Source: Elgaria multicarinata webbii (lineage: Eukaryota > Chordata > Lepidosauria > Squamata > Anguidae). Taken from it: a stretch of DNA of 64,000 nucleotides. A program made the translations under genes and the position numbers. The notes under the pieces are model-generated. The model did not search any database and was not told where the DNA came from. It saw only the letters and a program-made list of their open reading frames with translations. Below, one piece after another: positions 1-10,738 of the stretch (its first letter is position 1; each line of letters starts with the position of its first letter). The stretch covers positions 880,501 to 944,500 of the forward strand of contig NC_086188.1 of NCBI RefSeq assembly GCF_023053635.1, read 5' to 3'.

Positions 1-245
1 TGCTAGATCGTAAGCAAGCAGCTTGTCACAAGGCACCAAGGCCTGATGTTTAAGAGTCACAACTGAAGATGCAACAGGACTCGAGTGTTTCTTAATATCA
101 GCCTTTCCCAGCCGAATTAATGCCAAGAAACGAAAATAAAATTCCGGGGGCGGGGAGAGTGCGTAGTACACGAACTTGATTAAATACATGAACTTGATAG
201 AAAATCAAGTTGTTGGGGGAAAATATACCATGTTTCCTGTTGCAG

Positions 246-335
246 GGTGACTGATGAAGTGTTCAACTTCCTCTTAGTTTGGTATTACTGCACGCTGACA
301 ATAAGAGAAAGCATCCTCATCAGCAATGGATCAAG
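246..335 (+). CDS. TMEM120B: TMEM120B exon ([14 protein letters not shown])
   Basis: Acceptor TTGCAG precedes 246 and donor GTACTA follows 335. It starts with the last base of an Arg codon and ends in phase 2 inside the SR codon pair. It encodes a membrane helix and the conserved [12 protein letters not shown] stretch. Confidence 0.9.
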
Positions 336-3300
336 GTACTAGCCCTCAAGATATGCCCAGTGCTTTACGTGCCTTTATGAGACAAATCTTCCAACGACCA
401 TGAGAACTGTGCAGTATGTCTGGGGGGTTCAGGGTTCAAGGGTAGATTATACAGTGGTTTTGGCACAGCGGTGCTTCCAGCTAATGTTAGGCCCTGAACT
501 CAATGGTCTGGTGGGGTGGGGGGCCCTTTAGGCTGCCATAGGTATTCCTTTAGCTGTGAAGAACACAACTAACAATTCTTCTCCTGCCAGTCCCATACTT
601 TTAAACTGCTCCTATATTCCTGATATGTTAAGAGTGGTGACGGGACGGCACTGTTTGCCATCCCAGATTTAAAAAGCAAACACCCTTGAGTTTGTGCAGT
701 TTTGCCTTTTAAACTCACTTAAACAATAGCACCATTGCGGCTATAAAAATGGACTTTACTTCTCCTGTTCTGATGCTAGGCACATTGTTTTAACTGTTTT
801 AATAGTTTTACTGCTTTTAAATTATATATTGTTTTAACTTGGTTTATGGTTTAATTTGTTTTTAGCTGTGTATATTTACTGTTTTTATACTGTATGCTTT
901 TATATGTATGCCGCCCTGGGATCTTATTGATGTAGGGCGGGATATAAATGTTATAAATAAATAAATAAATAAATAAATAAACAAACAAACACATTTATTT
1001 GAAGAAGTAATAAAATGAGCACCTGTAACCATACATACGCCCAGCCAGCCACTCTCTGACTATAAAATGTTTTTAAAAATAAGGATGTTACAGTGAACAG
1101 AATCAGTCCATGCCCATGATGGCCTAGGGGCTGACACAGACCCTGTGGGCCGCTGATGCCCCCCTCACCCACTGCTCTCTGGGTGGTGATCCCACCCACC
1201 CAGGCTGTGGGGTCCTGCACTTGCCCCCAGGGTTCAGCCCTAATGACCCCCATGTGAATCCTGTTTTACCTCTGCATGATGGCACTAAATGTGCCCTCTT
1301 TCTTCTCAGAATTAAGGGCTGGTGGGTGTCTCATCATTATGTCTCAACGTTCTTATCTGGTGTGATGTTAACATGGTAAGCGCTTCCCTTTTTTATAGCT
1401 TGGAAATACTGGAACTCTAGGACATTGTTAATGTAGTTATCTATGTTTCATATATATAATAGTGTGGGGGATAAATGGGTGACTGTATTTTATTTTTTTT
1501 GCAAAATTTGTTATGAAGAAATAGCATTCCATTTCAGGAGGGGCAGGAGGAATCGCTTTTGATTGCTCTTCCCAGGTAAAGAAATCGTTTGCATATGGAA
1601 AGCTAACATGTCAGGGGTAGAAGGGCAGATTAGCCAGGCAGCCTTCTCGTTGTATTGGCTAGCCATGCAGGTGCCCTCGTTTATGGGTGCGGGTTCAGAG
1701 GCGATCTTCTCCATCTGCTGTCCGTAGTGGTACAGTCCAGGTGGGACTGTGCTGCAGGCTACTTCTGTGTATTGAAAATGAATTTTAGAAATCTTATCAC
1801 ATACTAAGCTAAAAAGTTCTCGAGTTTTTGGGTTGTTTGTTTTAAAAATTCCTTAACAGCATCAGATGAGATTGTGATGCAGGGGGACAGTATGTGTGCC
1901 TGTGCACAGGTGTATTAAAACATCACTACATTTTCTTGCGTCTCTTCTCCCCCCCCTCCTGCTCTCATAGGCCAGATGGTCTCATTTACCAAATGTTCCG
2001 CAACCAGTTTTTAGCATTTTCAATTTTTCAAAGTAAGTATATTTTCAAGTTGTGTATTAAAATTTCTGTCTGTGCAACAGGTGGAGAAACTTCGCAGGCT
2101 GCACAGCAAATTTGTGTCTGAGGAAAATGTGCATTTTAACGTAATTGGGGACGGCTCAGTTAGATTAAAAGGAAAATGCCCACTACTGAATATCACTGCA
2201 TGCCTCAAGAAAAGAGTCATGATGCTTTAGAAATCTTACTGCTGTTCAAAGCTAGTTCAAATTAAATGCAAATAAAATGTGATTTAACTCAAAATAAATT
2301 CCTGATCAAAGGATAGCAAAGTGGTTGTGGGGAGGTATAAACTGTATAAAGCAAGGCTGGGTGACCTTTTTATCCCCAAGGCTTGAATTCTGTTTGAGAC
2401 CGCATGGCCATGGCTGAGGTCCTGCTCCCCCTGCAACTTCTGCTTAACTTTTCCGTCCCCCCACAATCCAGATGAAAATCGCCATGGGGGTGGGATGGGG
2501 GGGGGTGTCTTCATCAGGATTGCTGGGGAGGAAGGAATTAAACGCTTCACACTTTTCTAGCATGCCTTTTTTCTGTCTAAACATGGATAGGATTGTGCCC
2601 TAAGAGCATGGCATACTTTTCGGACAGCCCCAGTCCAGTTAAAATAGAGTAACTCCTTCATTTCTTCTAGGTTGTGTTCAGTTTCTACAATATTACTATC
2701 AAAGTGGCTGCTTGTACAGACTTCGTGCATTAGGGGAGAGAAACCACTTAGATCTCACAGTGGGTGAGTCGTGTGTGTGTGTGTGTGGTCTTTTAAATTG
2801 TATTTATTCAAAATAGCAGTCTATTCATGGATTTCAGCCAATATTAGTCAGTGTCTTGCCAGCAAGTGGAGAAATTTAACTCTAGTTATTGATGAAACAA
2901 AAATTGTCTTTGAAATTGTTGATTCTAGAATAGACCCGATGCTACTCTTTCTGCTTTGGTAGCAATTTTTAATTCATCTCCATAGAGGACTATATGGAAA
3001 GGATTTACGTTTGGAAACAAAAAATGTAATTGGATTTCTCCCTTTGTGCCAGGAAAGATAGGAAAAGGATACCAGTATTCTGCTTAAATATCTGTCTTGA
3101 AAACTCTGTATACTTTCCTTCCAGTTCCATGAAAATGTTATCCTTAGGTGTTCCTTTGTGGAAATTTAGTTATTTAATTTATTTATTATTACATTTATAT
3201 CCCACCTTTTCCCCCCTTGCAAGGAATCCAAGGCAATGTACATGGTTTCATCCTCACAACATCCCTGTGAGGTAGATTAGGCTAAGTATCAGTGACTGGC

Positions 3301-5113
3301 CCAAAGTCACCCCTTGAGCTCCGTGGCTGGGTGGGGGACCGGAACCCAGATCTCTCCAAAGCACATGGGAGTTTGTATCGAAGTGCAGAAATTGGTAGAT
3401 ACTTGATGCAAGAGACTTGTGTGTGTGCTGCTCCACTCGGCTGAGGCATTTTGATCTCTTCCTAGAGGGGTTCCAGTCTTGGATGTGGCGAGGGCTGACG
3501 TTCCTGCTCCCCTTCCTGTTCTTTGGCCACGTAAGTTGGTTGTCCTCTCTTTCGTTCTCCAGTGCCTTGTCGGAAGGGGTGGAAAAGCCACAGCAGAGAC
3601 ACTGGTTGCATTGCTGTCTGTTGTGGCGAACGTAGGCGGAGTTGTCGACTTGGCCTCGTGGCCCAGGAATTTAGCATAAAACAGAAGCACTCTGCTGCAA
3701 GCGTGCTAAATTCCTCTTGTTCTGGACAAAGGAAGTTTGTCCATTGAGCCCAAGATTGCCTTCTCCAGGGGTGTTGAACCTCCTTCAGCCTGAGGGCCGC
3801 TTTCCATTTCGGGAAAGCTCCTGGGGGCCGTATTCCGGTGGTGGAGGGGGGCTGAAGGCCACCCTTATTGGCAGTAGCTCACCAGGGACTCCAGCAAAGA
3901 AGCGGCTTGCCACCCCCCCCCCCCACCTGCCACCTCATTTCCCAGGGGTGGAGTCTGGGACCTTTTGCATGCCAAGCACGTCCTCTGCCACAGAGCTCCC
4001 GTTCTTGCCCTAGTGTGGATTCCTTTTTAGTGGTATAAGAGGCATCTAGCCTCAATGTGGCCCTGAGCCCCTTCGTTGGCTTCTCTTATCGTACAGCTTC
4101 CATTTAAGCAGATGTCATTTCGGGATGAACTTGTAGCTGATGTGTAAAGTAATGCTGCGAGTTAGTTCTTCATTAGGATGACTGCCGAACTGCTCTCTGC
4201 CAGTAAAGAGCCGGTTCTCAATTCTTCCTTTCTCCTCTCCACTTTCCCCTTAAGTTCTGGCAGCTCTACAATGCCATCACGCTTTTTGAACTGTCGAGAC
4301 ATAAAAACTGTAAAGAATGGCAAGTAAGTGGGGTTTTTCTCTCTCTAAAATGTCCATCTTTATCCTAATCCATGGGGGAGGTTTCATCTGTATATGAGAC
4401 ATCACGCATGCAGAGTATGAGAATGTAACAAGAGCCCTGGCCTGCTGGGTCAGGCCCAAAGCCTCAGTAGTCCAGAATTCTGTTCAGCCGGTGGCAAAAG
4501 CCCTGAAGCGGGATATGAGCGCAAGAGCCACCCTCCTGCCTGCTTCCCGTGGTCCACTGGCAAACAGAAGCCTCTGCGGCCTCTGATGCTGGAGATAGTT
4601 TATAGCCATCCTCCCTAGTAGCCATTGGCTTTGAAAATACCTGATACGTTAAGTGCGAATCCCCTCCTTAATTTTAAAATTAATGCTGTACAAGAGCATT
4701 TACAATGGAGAAAACTAAAGGGATAAATATGTCTCACATTCCAGTAATGAATGTTCAAACAGTGCTTTAAGCGGACGCTGGTTTAGCTGACAACTAAGTT
4801 TAATGTGGCTAGCCAACTTCAGCATTTTAGCGGTTGGCCACACAAGCTTGTTAAAACAGCCATAGCTTTGAATAATTCCTCAGTGTAGTTTCTCCCCCTA
4901 TACATGGGCGCACGCTGAGTAGAAATATGCGCTCATTTGAACTGTGCCCAGTTCATGTATGTGGTCTTCTCTCACACACACACCCCATCCCCCGGTTCCC
5001 TCTAGGTTTTTGTGCTGGCACTCACGTTTCTGCTGCTCTTCCTTGGGAACTTCCTCACGACTCTGAAAGTTGTGCATACGAAATTTCAGAAGAATAAAAT
5101 GAAGAAGCTGTGA
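246..5113 (+). CDS. TMEM120B: TMEM120B, transmembrane protein 120B (3' part, seven exons)
   Basis: The seven exons encode about 183 residues and the stop codon; the N-terminal coiled coil and first membrane segments lie left of the window. Exons are 246-335, 1310-1375, 1971-2032, 2671-2763, 3466-3530, 4255-4323 and 5006-5113. All have AG/GT borders and their phases join without a break. Recognisable pieces are [66 protein letters not shown] and the last membrane segment [19 protein letters not shown], ending in a short basic tail (FQKNKMKKL). TMEM120 proteins are six-helix ER/inner-nuclear-membrane proteins with an elongase-like fold that binds coenzyme A, and they affect adipocyte differentiation. 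I choose TMEM120B over the paralogue TMEM120A from the neighbours RHOF and SETD1B and from the tail sequence. No damage is seen. Confidence 0.93.
780..985 (+). repeat. LINE 3' end (L2/CR1-like) with AATA tail
   Basis: An AT-rich 3' UTR leads into GCCGCCCTGGGAT...GGGCGGGATATAAATG and then an (AAAT)n tail. The same ending recurs at 10560-10740, 17280-17590, 40120-40370 and 43330-43400. Confidence 0.6.
1310..1375 (+). CDS. TMEM120B: TMEM120B exon ([17 protein letters not shown])
   Basis: Acceptor TTCTCAG, donor GTAAGC. It carries the invariant SHHYVS His-His pair, which in TMEM120 proteins lies in the elongase-like membrane pocket (family knowledge). The Trp codon is split across the next junction (TG|G). 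Confidence 0.9.
1971..2032 (+). CDS. TMEM120B: TMEM120B exon ([20 protein letters not shown])
   Basis: Acceptor CTCATAG, donor GTAAGT. It encodes [20 protein letters not shown], where human has [20 protein letters not shown] as I recall it. It ends in phase 1. Confidence 0.9.
2671..2763 (+). CDS. TMEM120B: TMEM120B exon ([20 protein letters not shown])
   Basis: Acceptor TTTCTTCTAG, donor GTGAGT followed by a short GT repeat. It encodes the YYYQ...[17 protein letters not shown] stretch of the family and ends in phase 1. Confidence 0.9.
3170..3358 (-). repeat. Sauria-type tRNA SINE, antisense copy
   Basis: On the plus strand it starts with (TTTA)n, then ACATTTATATCCCACC, CCTGTGAGGTAGATTAGGCT and GACTGGCCCAAAGTCACC, the order of the lizard SINE read backwards. 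The tRNA-like head is cut short. Confidence 0.7.
3466..3530 (+). CDS. TMEM120B: TMEM120B exon ([20 protein letters not shown])
   Basis: Acceptor TTCCTAG, donor GTAAGT. It encodes a conserved Trp-rich membrane segment and ends after a His codon in phase 0. Confidence 0.9.
3945..4013 (-). repeat. tRNA-Ala-like SINE fragment
   Basis: GACCTTTTGCATGCCAAGCA and TCTGCCACAGAGCT match, inverted, the A/B-box region of the SINE also present at 56245-56430. Confidence 0.5.
4255..4323 (+). CDS. TMEM120B: TMEM120B exon ([14 protein letters not shown])
   Basis: The acceptor is CCCCTTAAG, slightly unusual, with an A two bases upstream of the AG. Donor is GTAAGT. It encodes 23 codons ending KEWQ in phase 0. 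Confidence 0.88.
4430..4625 (-). repeat. CR1-family LINE fragment
   Basis: The order of phrases (CCTGCTGGGTCAGGCCCAAAG, CAGAATTCTGTT, GGGATATGAGCGCAAGAG, GATAGTTTATAGCCATCCTC, TAGTAGCCATTGG) matches the copies at 32.6, 33.0 and 34.7 kb. Confidence 0.6.
5006..5113 (+). CDS. TMEM120B: TMEM120B last coding exon
   Basis: Acceptor CCCTCTAG. It encodes the final membrane helix ([20 protein letters not shown]) and a basic cytosolic tail, and stops at TGA 5111-5113. Confidence 0.92.
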   Translation, partial: VFVLALTFLLLFLGNFLTTLKVVHTKFQKNKMKKL

Positions 5114-5463
5114 GAAAGGAGGTTGTGCTTACGGACGCTAAAACCTGAGGGGGGCGTTGTTGTCTGGTTTCTTTCTTTCCCCCCCTCCGCCGCGATGAGA
5201 CTCACATCCTGGACAGCCCTCCTGTGTCCCCACGGGCCCTGCAGCAAGGAAACCGTGGAAGAGATTCCATGCACGCCACGCTGTACGTCTTCCTCAACTG
5301 ACTTATTCTGCAAGTGCTGCTGTCTCCCAGCCGATAGCCCCACTATTTATATTTAATTAAATGCAAAAACCCCTCTGGCTTTTTCCAGGATGCAGTCATG
5401 AGGTTGGTCCCTCCTGGGAAGATGACGGATTCTCAGGAGAACAAGGGCATTTCATTAACCTGG

Positions 5464-5469
5464 AATAAA
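5464..5469 (+). terminator. Candidate poly(A) signal of TMEM120B
   Basis: Canonical AATAAA about 350 nt after the TMEM120B stop. It is the first perfect hexamer in the 3' UTR; an ATTAAA variant lies near 5356. Which is used is inferred. Confidence 0.5.
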
Positions 5470-7758
5470 GCAAGCTTTGATTTAAGTGCTGTCTCCAAAA
5501 GTTCTGCGTGTTGGACCCTCTGTGGCTGCTCCCAGCTGTCTTGTAGGCTATCGTTTGCTGAGCTCTGCACCTCTTCAGACCCCCATCTTGGAAACTAATA
5601 GGGGCTGTTTGGGGACAGCGCTTGGAATTGGAGCCCGTGACTGTTCTGCTTTTGCAGTCAATAGAAAACATGTTCAGTGGGGCAGATACGGGGCTTGTTT
5701 ATATGGGGAGAAGGAAATGGAGCAACTTTGCCTCTTCGTTGCAACCTCTACCAGCTAGACTAGGTTATGGGGTGTGAGGGGGGCAGGGAAGCCCATTAAA
5801 AAACCTCTTCAGATTACCATTCATCATTAGCTTTGTTGGCACTAAGGTTGAGTGGATGTTTCAATAATTTTCAGTCTTCAAATCCTTTGAGCCTTAGGAG
5901 GTAGAAGATAGCCGATAAAGAACCACCTCAGCTGAAGAGGGGTTAATAGATTCCCTCTCCCAACCCTATGATTATGTGACACATCGTCAAATTATATACA
6001 GCCCCCTTTTTAGAACGCATTTTAAAGGTGGCTTTGAAGGTAGTGTAAAGGTTGGGTGAGAGTCCAGGCAGCTGGGCATTTCCCTAGCTCATTCCACAAG
6101 AGCGCACGGCACGCCTCTGAGAGCGGGCAAAACCCTGGGAGATCATCAGATTAAAACACTGCTATTGGAAATGACATTCCTGACGCCCTACTTTTGCTTT
6201 CTTATTGGAGTATTGTATCTTATGTTGTTTATTCCTGGATATCAGGTTTATAGACATCAAAAACAAAAATTTTAGAATAAGAATACAGTAAAAGCAGCAT
6301 GCTGAGATTTTAAGCATGAAAACATTTAAGGGTGCAGCCCTATGGTGGTTTGGACAGAAAATGGTCCTACAGCTCCCAGCATGTTGGGTGGGGAATGCTG
6401 GGAGTTGTAGTACTTTTTTTCTGTCTAAACATGAATGAATGAATGGGACAGTTCCCTTTGGGATGGGTGTTCTGCAAACGACAGATGAAATCGGAATCGA
6501 AGGCAAAACTCCCTTAATGGAAAAATGTTGGCGCTCCTTCGCTAACAGAAGCTGGTTCAGGGAAAGATGCCGCTGTGGCTTTGGCTGAGAAGTTTGTCTT
6601 TTGTTCTCTGTTTGAAAAGCAACCTTCTGTTGGCTGACCGTTCCCATGTAGCAAGCATAAATACTCCCCGTACTACATTTAACTGGCTAAATTCTGCTGA
6701 CTAAAATCTTTTAATGAGCTCTGTCATAATCTGAGACTGACTTTTGGCCCATGTAATTGGCTGGCACAATGATATCACCCAGGGTTCCAAGTGATACAGT
6801 CATTACAGCTTTATTCTTTCCTTTTGATTTCCACAACACTATTTTTAAATACAAAAGAGACTTCTCTTACCCCCCCTCCCCCGATTAATACAGTCATTTG
6901 GTAGCCCTTGTGCTTTTGTGCTTTGCATAAAATTCTATTTTAAGATCCAATTTAGTCCAGCTTTTTAGAAAATGAAAGCAAACGGGTGGACTAAGGAACC
7001 CAGCTTTTTCTAGTTAAGGCAGGGCTGTATTTACAAGGGCATTGTTTGAGGTAGTTATTCAGGATGAAGTGGAATAAACAATAACTACGTTAATGGCTCA
7101 CGTAGGGCGGATTGCAAGAGGCCCCCAGAGATCTTCTGTCCACTGCTGTTTAGCATTAATCACGCAACAGAATCAGGCGCTCTTAGGCCTTTCACTGGAA
7201 TGGAGAGTCATTCGTTACTCAACCACGCAGGTACTTTGATTCTTGGAATCTTGTTACTACTCTTTTCCCTTGAAGGGCTGCGCCCCCTTTAAATAAGACT
7301 CTGCCTTTAACGCCGCAAAAAGAGGTGGGGAATGAGCTCTTTTTAATGTGCAAATACTGTGATCACTTAAAGGGCCACAGATGATTTCAAGTTTTAAAGG
7401 GGGGGGGGGGGGGAGAAAGCATAGCAAGAACACGAGGATTTTAAAATGGCAAAGCTCTGGTCCTGCAGACCTTACCTTACTTTCAGTAAGAAAACTCCCC
7501 CCCCCACACACACACAAGTGCAAGTAAAAGACCCTAACCATTTCTGCAGACAATTGGAAATAGAAAGGCTCATTACACAGCTAGCTAAACATTTAACCTT
7601 CAAATGAGAAGGTTACCAAGAGTGGAAATTGCTGTACAAAAGCAAGTTCGTTTTCCTGCTAAATCCAAGTAAATGCTTGAAATATTTTTTTAAAAAAATC
7701 CTTATCACTGAAGGAAGATGAGGGGACACTTTCTGTAGTCTGTATAAAGTTCAGGTGA
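5470..7758. other. Convergent intergenic region TMEM120B / RHOF
   Basis: TMEM120B (+) and RHOF (-) end here tail-to-tail, so the right part is probably RHOF 3' UTR. A short palindrome (arms around CAGCTCCCAGCAT and ATGCTGGGAGTTG) lies at 6365-6415 and a 13-16 base poly-G tract near 7400. No recognised gene is present; the longest open frame (minus strand near 6162-6647) resembles nothing I know. Confidence 0.6.
6810..6815 (-). terminator. Candidate poly(A) signal of RHOF
   Basis: TTTATT on the plus strand reads AATAAA on the RHOF strand, about 945 nt past the RHOF stop. Other A-rich sites exist closer to the gene, so the assignment is tentative. Confidence 0.3.
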
Positions 7759-7923
7759 TCATAATATGGCACATGGCCTCGATTTCGTTTGACGTTTGGC
7801 CTTTTTCATTGCACTCAGAGCAATGCTAGCGGTTTCTTTAAAAACTGCCTCAATGTTTTCACGAAACTTGGCAGAACACTCCAGGTAAACGTCTGCATTC
7901 ATCTGACGACACGCTTCTTCACC
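7759..7923 (-). CDS. RHOF: RHOF exon 5 (SAK motif and CAAX box)
   Basis: Acceptor CTTCCAG. 54 codons including [20 protein letters not shown], a basic [10 protein letters not shown] stretch before the CAAX cysteine, and CAIL followed by TGA. Confidence 0.93.
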   Translation of the reverse strand, partial: GEEACRQMNADVYLECSAKFRENIEAVFKETASIALSAMKKAKRQTKSRPCAIL

Positions 7924-10692
7924 CTGGAAGAGAACACCAAGATACAGCTTACAGGATGGAGTCAGGCCAAAGGCAAGCAGCAAGGTAAAACCAAGAGCTA
8001 TTCATGGCTTAGCTGAGTTTTATGTAAGCGCACGCGCACACACACACGGCTGTTGTGTATCTGTTTCTAGCATCTTTGCCTATTGGTGGAGCTTGATGAC
8101 ACTTTATTTATTTCATTTTAAGCATTTTTACCCTGATCTTTGGGTGAAAAGGCTCACAGAGCAGCTAGCAAATATCAGTAGTCAGACAATCCCTCTTTTA
8201 GGTTTACAGTCTAAAAGGCAGCACGCACAAGAGAAAGGAGGGAGGAGGAAAAAGCAAGGCATAGTCAGTACATGGATGGGGGCTGCCATCTTACGCACAT
8301 TTACTAAAGAGGTAAGTTCAACTGAACTAAGTGGAACTTCCTTCTGTGCTGTGAATCGTTCAGCATGTTTACCTGGCGGTAAGTGATTGGCTCTTGCTCC
8401 GCTGAGCGGAGTTTCCGTAGATGTTCTTTGTCCTTCCGGAGGTCTGTTTTGCAGCCCACAAGTACTATGGGGATTCCGCGGCAGAAATGGTTCACCTCAT
8501 GGGACCACTGGCAGAGAAAGATCAAGGTGTTTAAACTTCACTAGATATGACAAGCAATAGCAGTAAATACTGATGGAAACATTCTTACGAGAATGCAAGT
8601 GATCAAGGAAATGGACAAACAATTAACACAGTTTAAAAAATGCAGAAATAATATGGAGCAAAACAAAAGATCACAGATCAATGCTAAAATGAAACAGCAG
8701 CAAAAAATGGGTTAAATGCCCCAGATAAATAAAAAGCTCTTAGCCTTTAACCTACATATCCGGCATTCCATAAATGGGATGCTGCTACCACTAAGAAGAC
8801 CCGTCCCCAGTTGATGCAAACCCAACCTCTAGTGTCAGTGTGCCCAGAAAAAGGCCTTGGTTACTTGCCTTAACTTCATGGGGAAGGAATCTGGATTTAA
8901 ACACTCCACTATATATGGTTTCCACTTACCTCATGTTTTTAAAGTCCTAAAATTAAAACAGTGATGTAAAGAGAGGCTTGTACATGCCAGACTGCAAATT
9001 TAGTCTCTTGAAAGTTGGCAAGACAGGAGCAGCTTGTTATAACTGAATTTACTTTGTGAACAAGCACAAAGGCAAGTTACTTCTGCAAAGGCTTCCCTAA
9101 ATTTGGGGTGGAGTGGGGGGGCAAAACTGTCTTTCTTCGCTTTGAAGATTCAAACCTTCAACAAAGGCTGCTTACCTTAATTAATACATTATCAAAGCTG
9201 GTAGGATTCATGACATCATAACAAATTAAAACCACATTGGTGTTCTGGTATGAAAGTGGTCGTAGGCGATCGTAATCTTCCTGCCCTGAAACAGAGGGGA
9301 AGAGTAAAGGTATTTTCTTTGAACCTCCGTCTAGTTGCTTTGATTGACAGTGAGAAATCCCCTAAAATCGGAAGGGGGACCCATAATTCATCCTTGCCTA
9401 TGGCTTTAACCTAATTTGAATACTATCAATCGGTGCTCTCTGCAAACGTAAGCCAGTTCATGTGCCATGGCTTCCTCTCAAGTATAGCTTAAAAGTTTGC
9501 AGGGGATGGTGGGTGTTACCGATCTTTAAGAGAATTTTCAGCAATTTCACAAAATTACAGTTCCAGGCTTCCCAAGGGGGAACCCATGATCCTTAAATTG
9601 TCTTAAGGTAGATGTATGCAAGAGCCAACTAATTCTACTGAAATCAATTAGGCTTCCTTTTGCATAGATCCAGCCCTTTTCTCCTTTCTTGCCCTCTGAT
9701 GTCTCAGACAGTTTTCATAATAACATGGGGGCAAAACAAAAGTGGCAGCCCAGCAAAACATGCAGAGCAAGAGACCTGCTGCTGCCATCCATGACGGCTA
9801 CAACTTGGGTTTCCTTGAATTTCAGATATACACCCAGCACCGTAGCTTTGATTCCCTTCCCGATTAAGCCCCGACTCAGGTTGAATATGCCATGTTGCAT
9901 TCGCTTACTCAGCAGGAAAGCAAAGGTCAAGCTACATAAACTTTTAAACTATGAAAATTGCACAACTCTAGACTATCAATGCTTATAAGAAGATAAGTAA
10001 CATAACATGAGCAAAGGGGGAGCTTTCTCCAGGCTCAGGGTTCCAGAGATGGGCCAGGTGTTGCAAAAGGTGACCCGTCAGGCCCACAATCTGCTGTGCT
10101 GGGCATTGGTGACGGGGTCTTTGGCAAGCCACCATCTCTGTGTCGGGCCTCTCGTTTGCAGGGCCGGCCTAAGATATCTTGCAGCCCAAGGCAAAGAACA
10201 AGATGGTGCCCAGTGCCATTCCATGTACAAAAGCCAATGGGGTGCGGGGGGGACGAGCAACTGAATCGTAACTGGGGATGGGAAAGCATCCTCTAGTGCA
10301 ACTCAAGGCAGCTGGCTAATGTGGGTGGGGGGAGCGCGGCAGGGCTGCGTGACAGACAGCTGCCTCCTCCAATACCTTGCTGTGGCCTCCCAGCATCTGC
10401 TGCCTGAGGCAAACGCCTCACACTGCCTCACGGTAGGGCTGGCTCTGCTTGTTGGCAACTATGAAAATGCTGCCTTACCTTTACAGGACTGCTATAAGGG
10501 TACCTGAGGTAAGGAAAAGCTCTTCGAAAGGTCTGTGCCAAGGACTTTTAAAATTGTCATTTAAAATGTTTTACTACTGGAATATGTTTAATATACTTTT
10601 AACTTTTGTATATCTTTATTTATAGGTTTTTAATGTATATGTTTTAAATTTTGTAATGCCGCCTTGAGGCCCAGCATTGGGCAAAAGGCGGG

Positions 10693-10738
<46 letters not shown>

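Noticed and set aside
6162-6647. 161-codon minus-strand open frame
   Set aside because: No known family, lies in the convergent UTR/intergenic region and covers a palindromic repeat.
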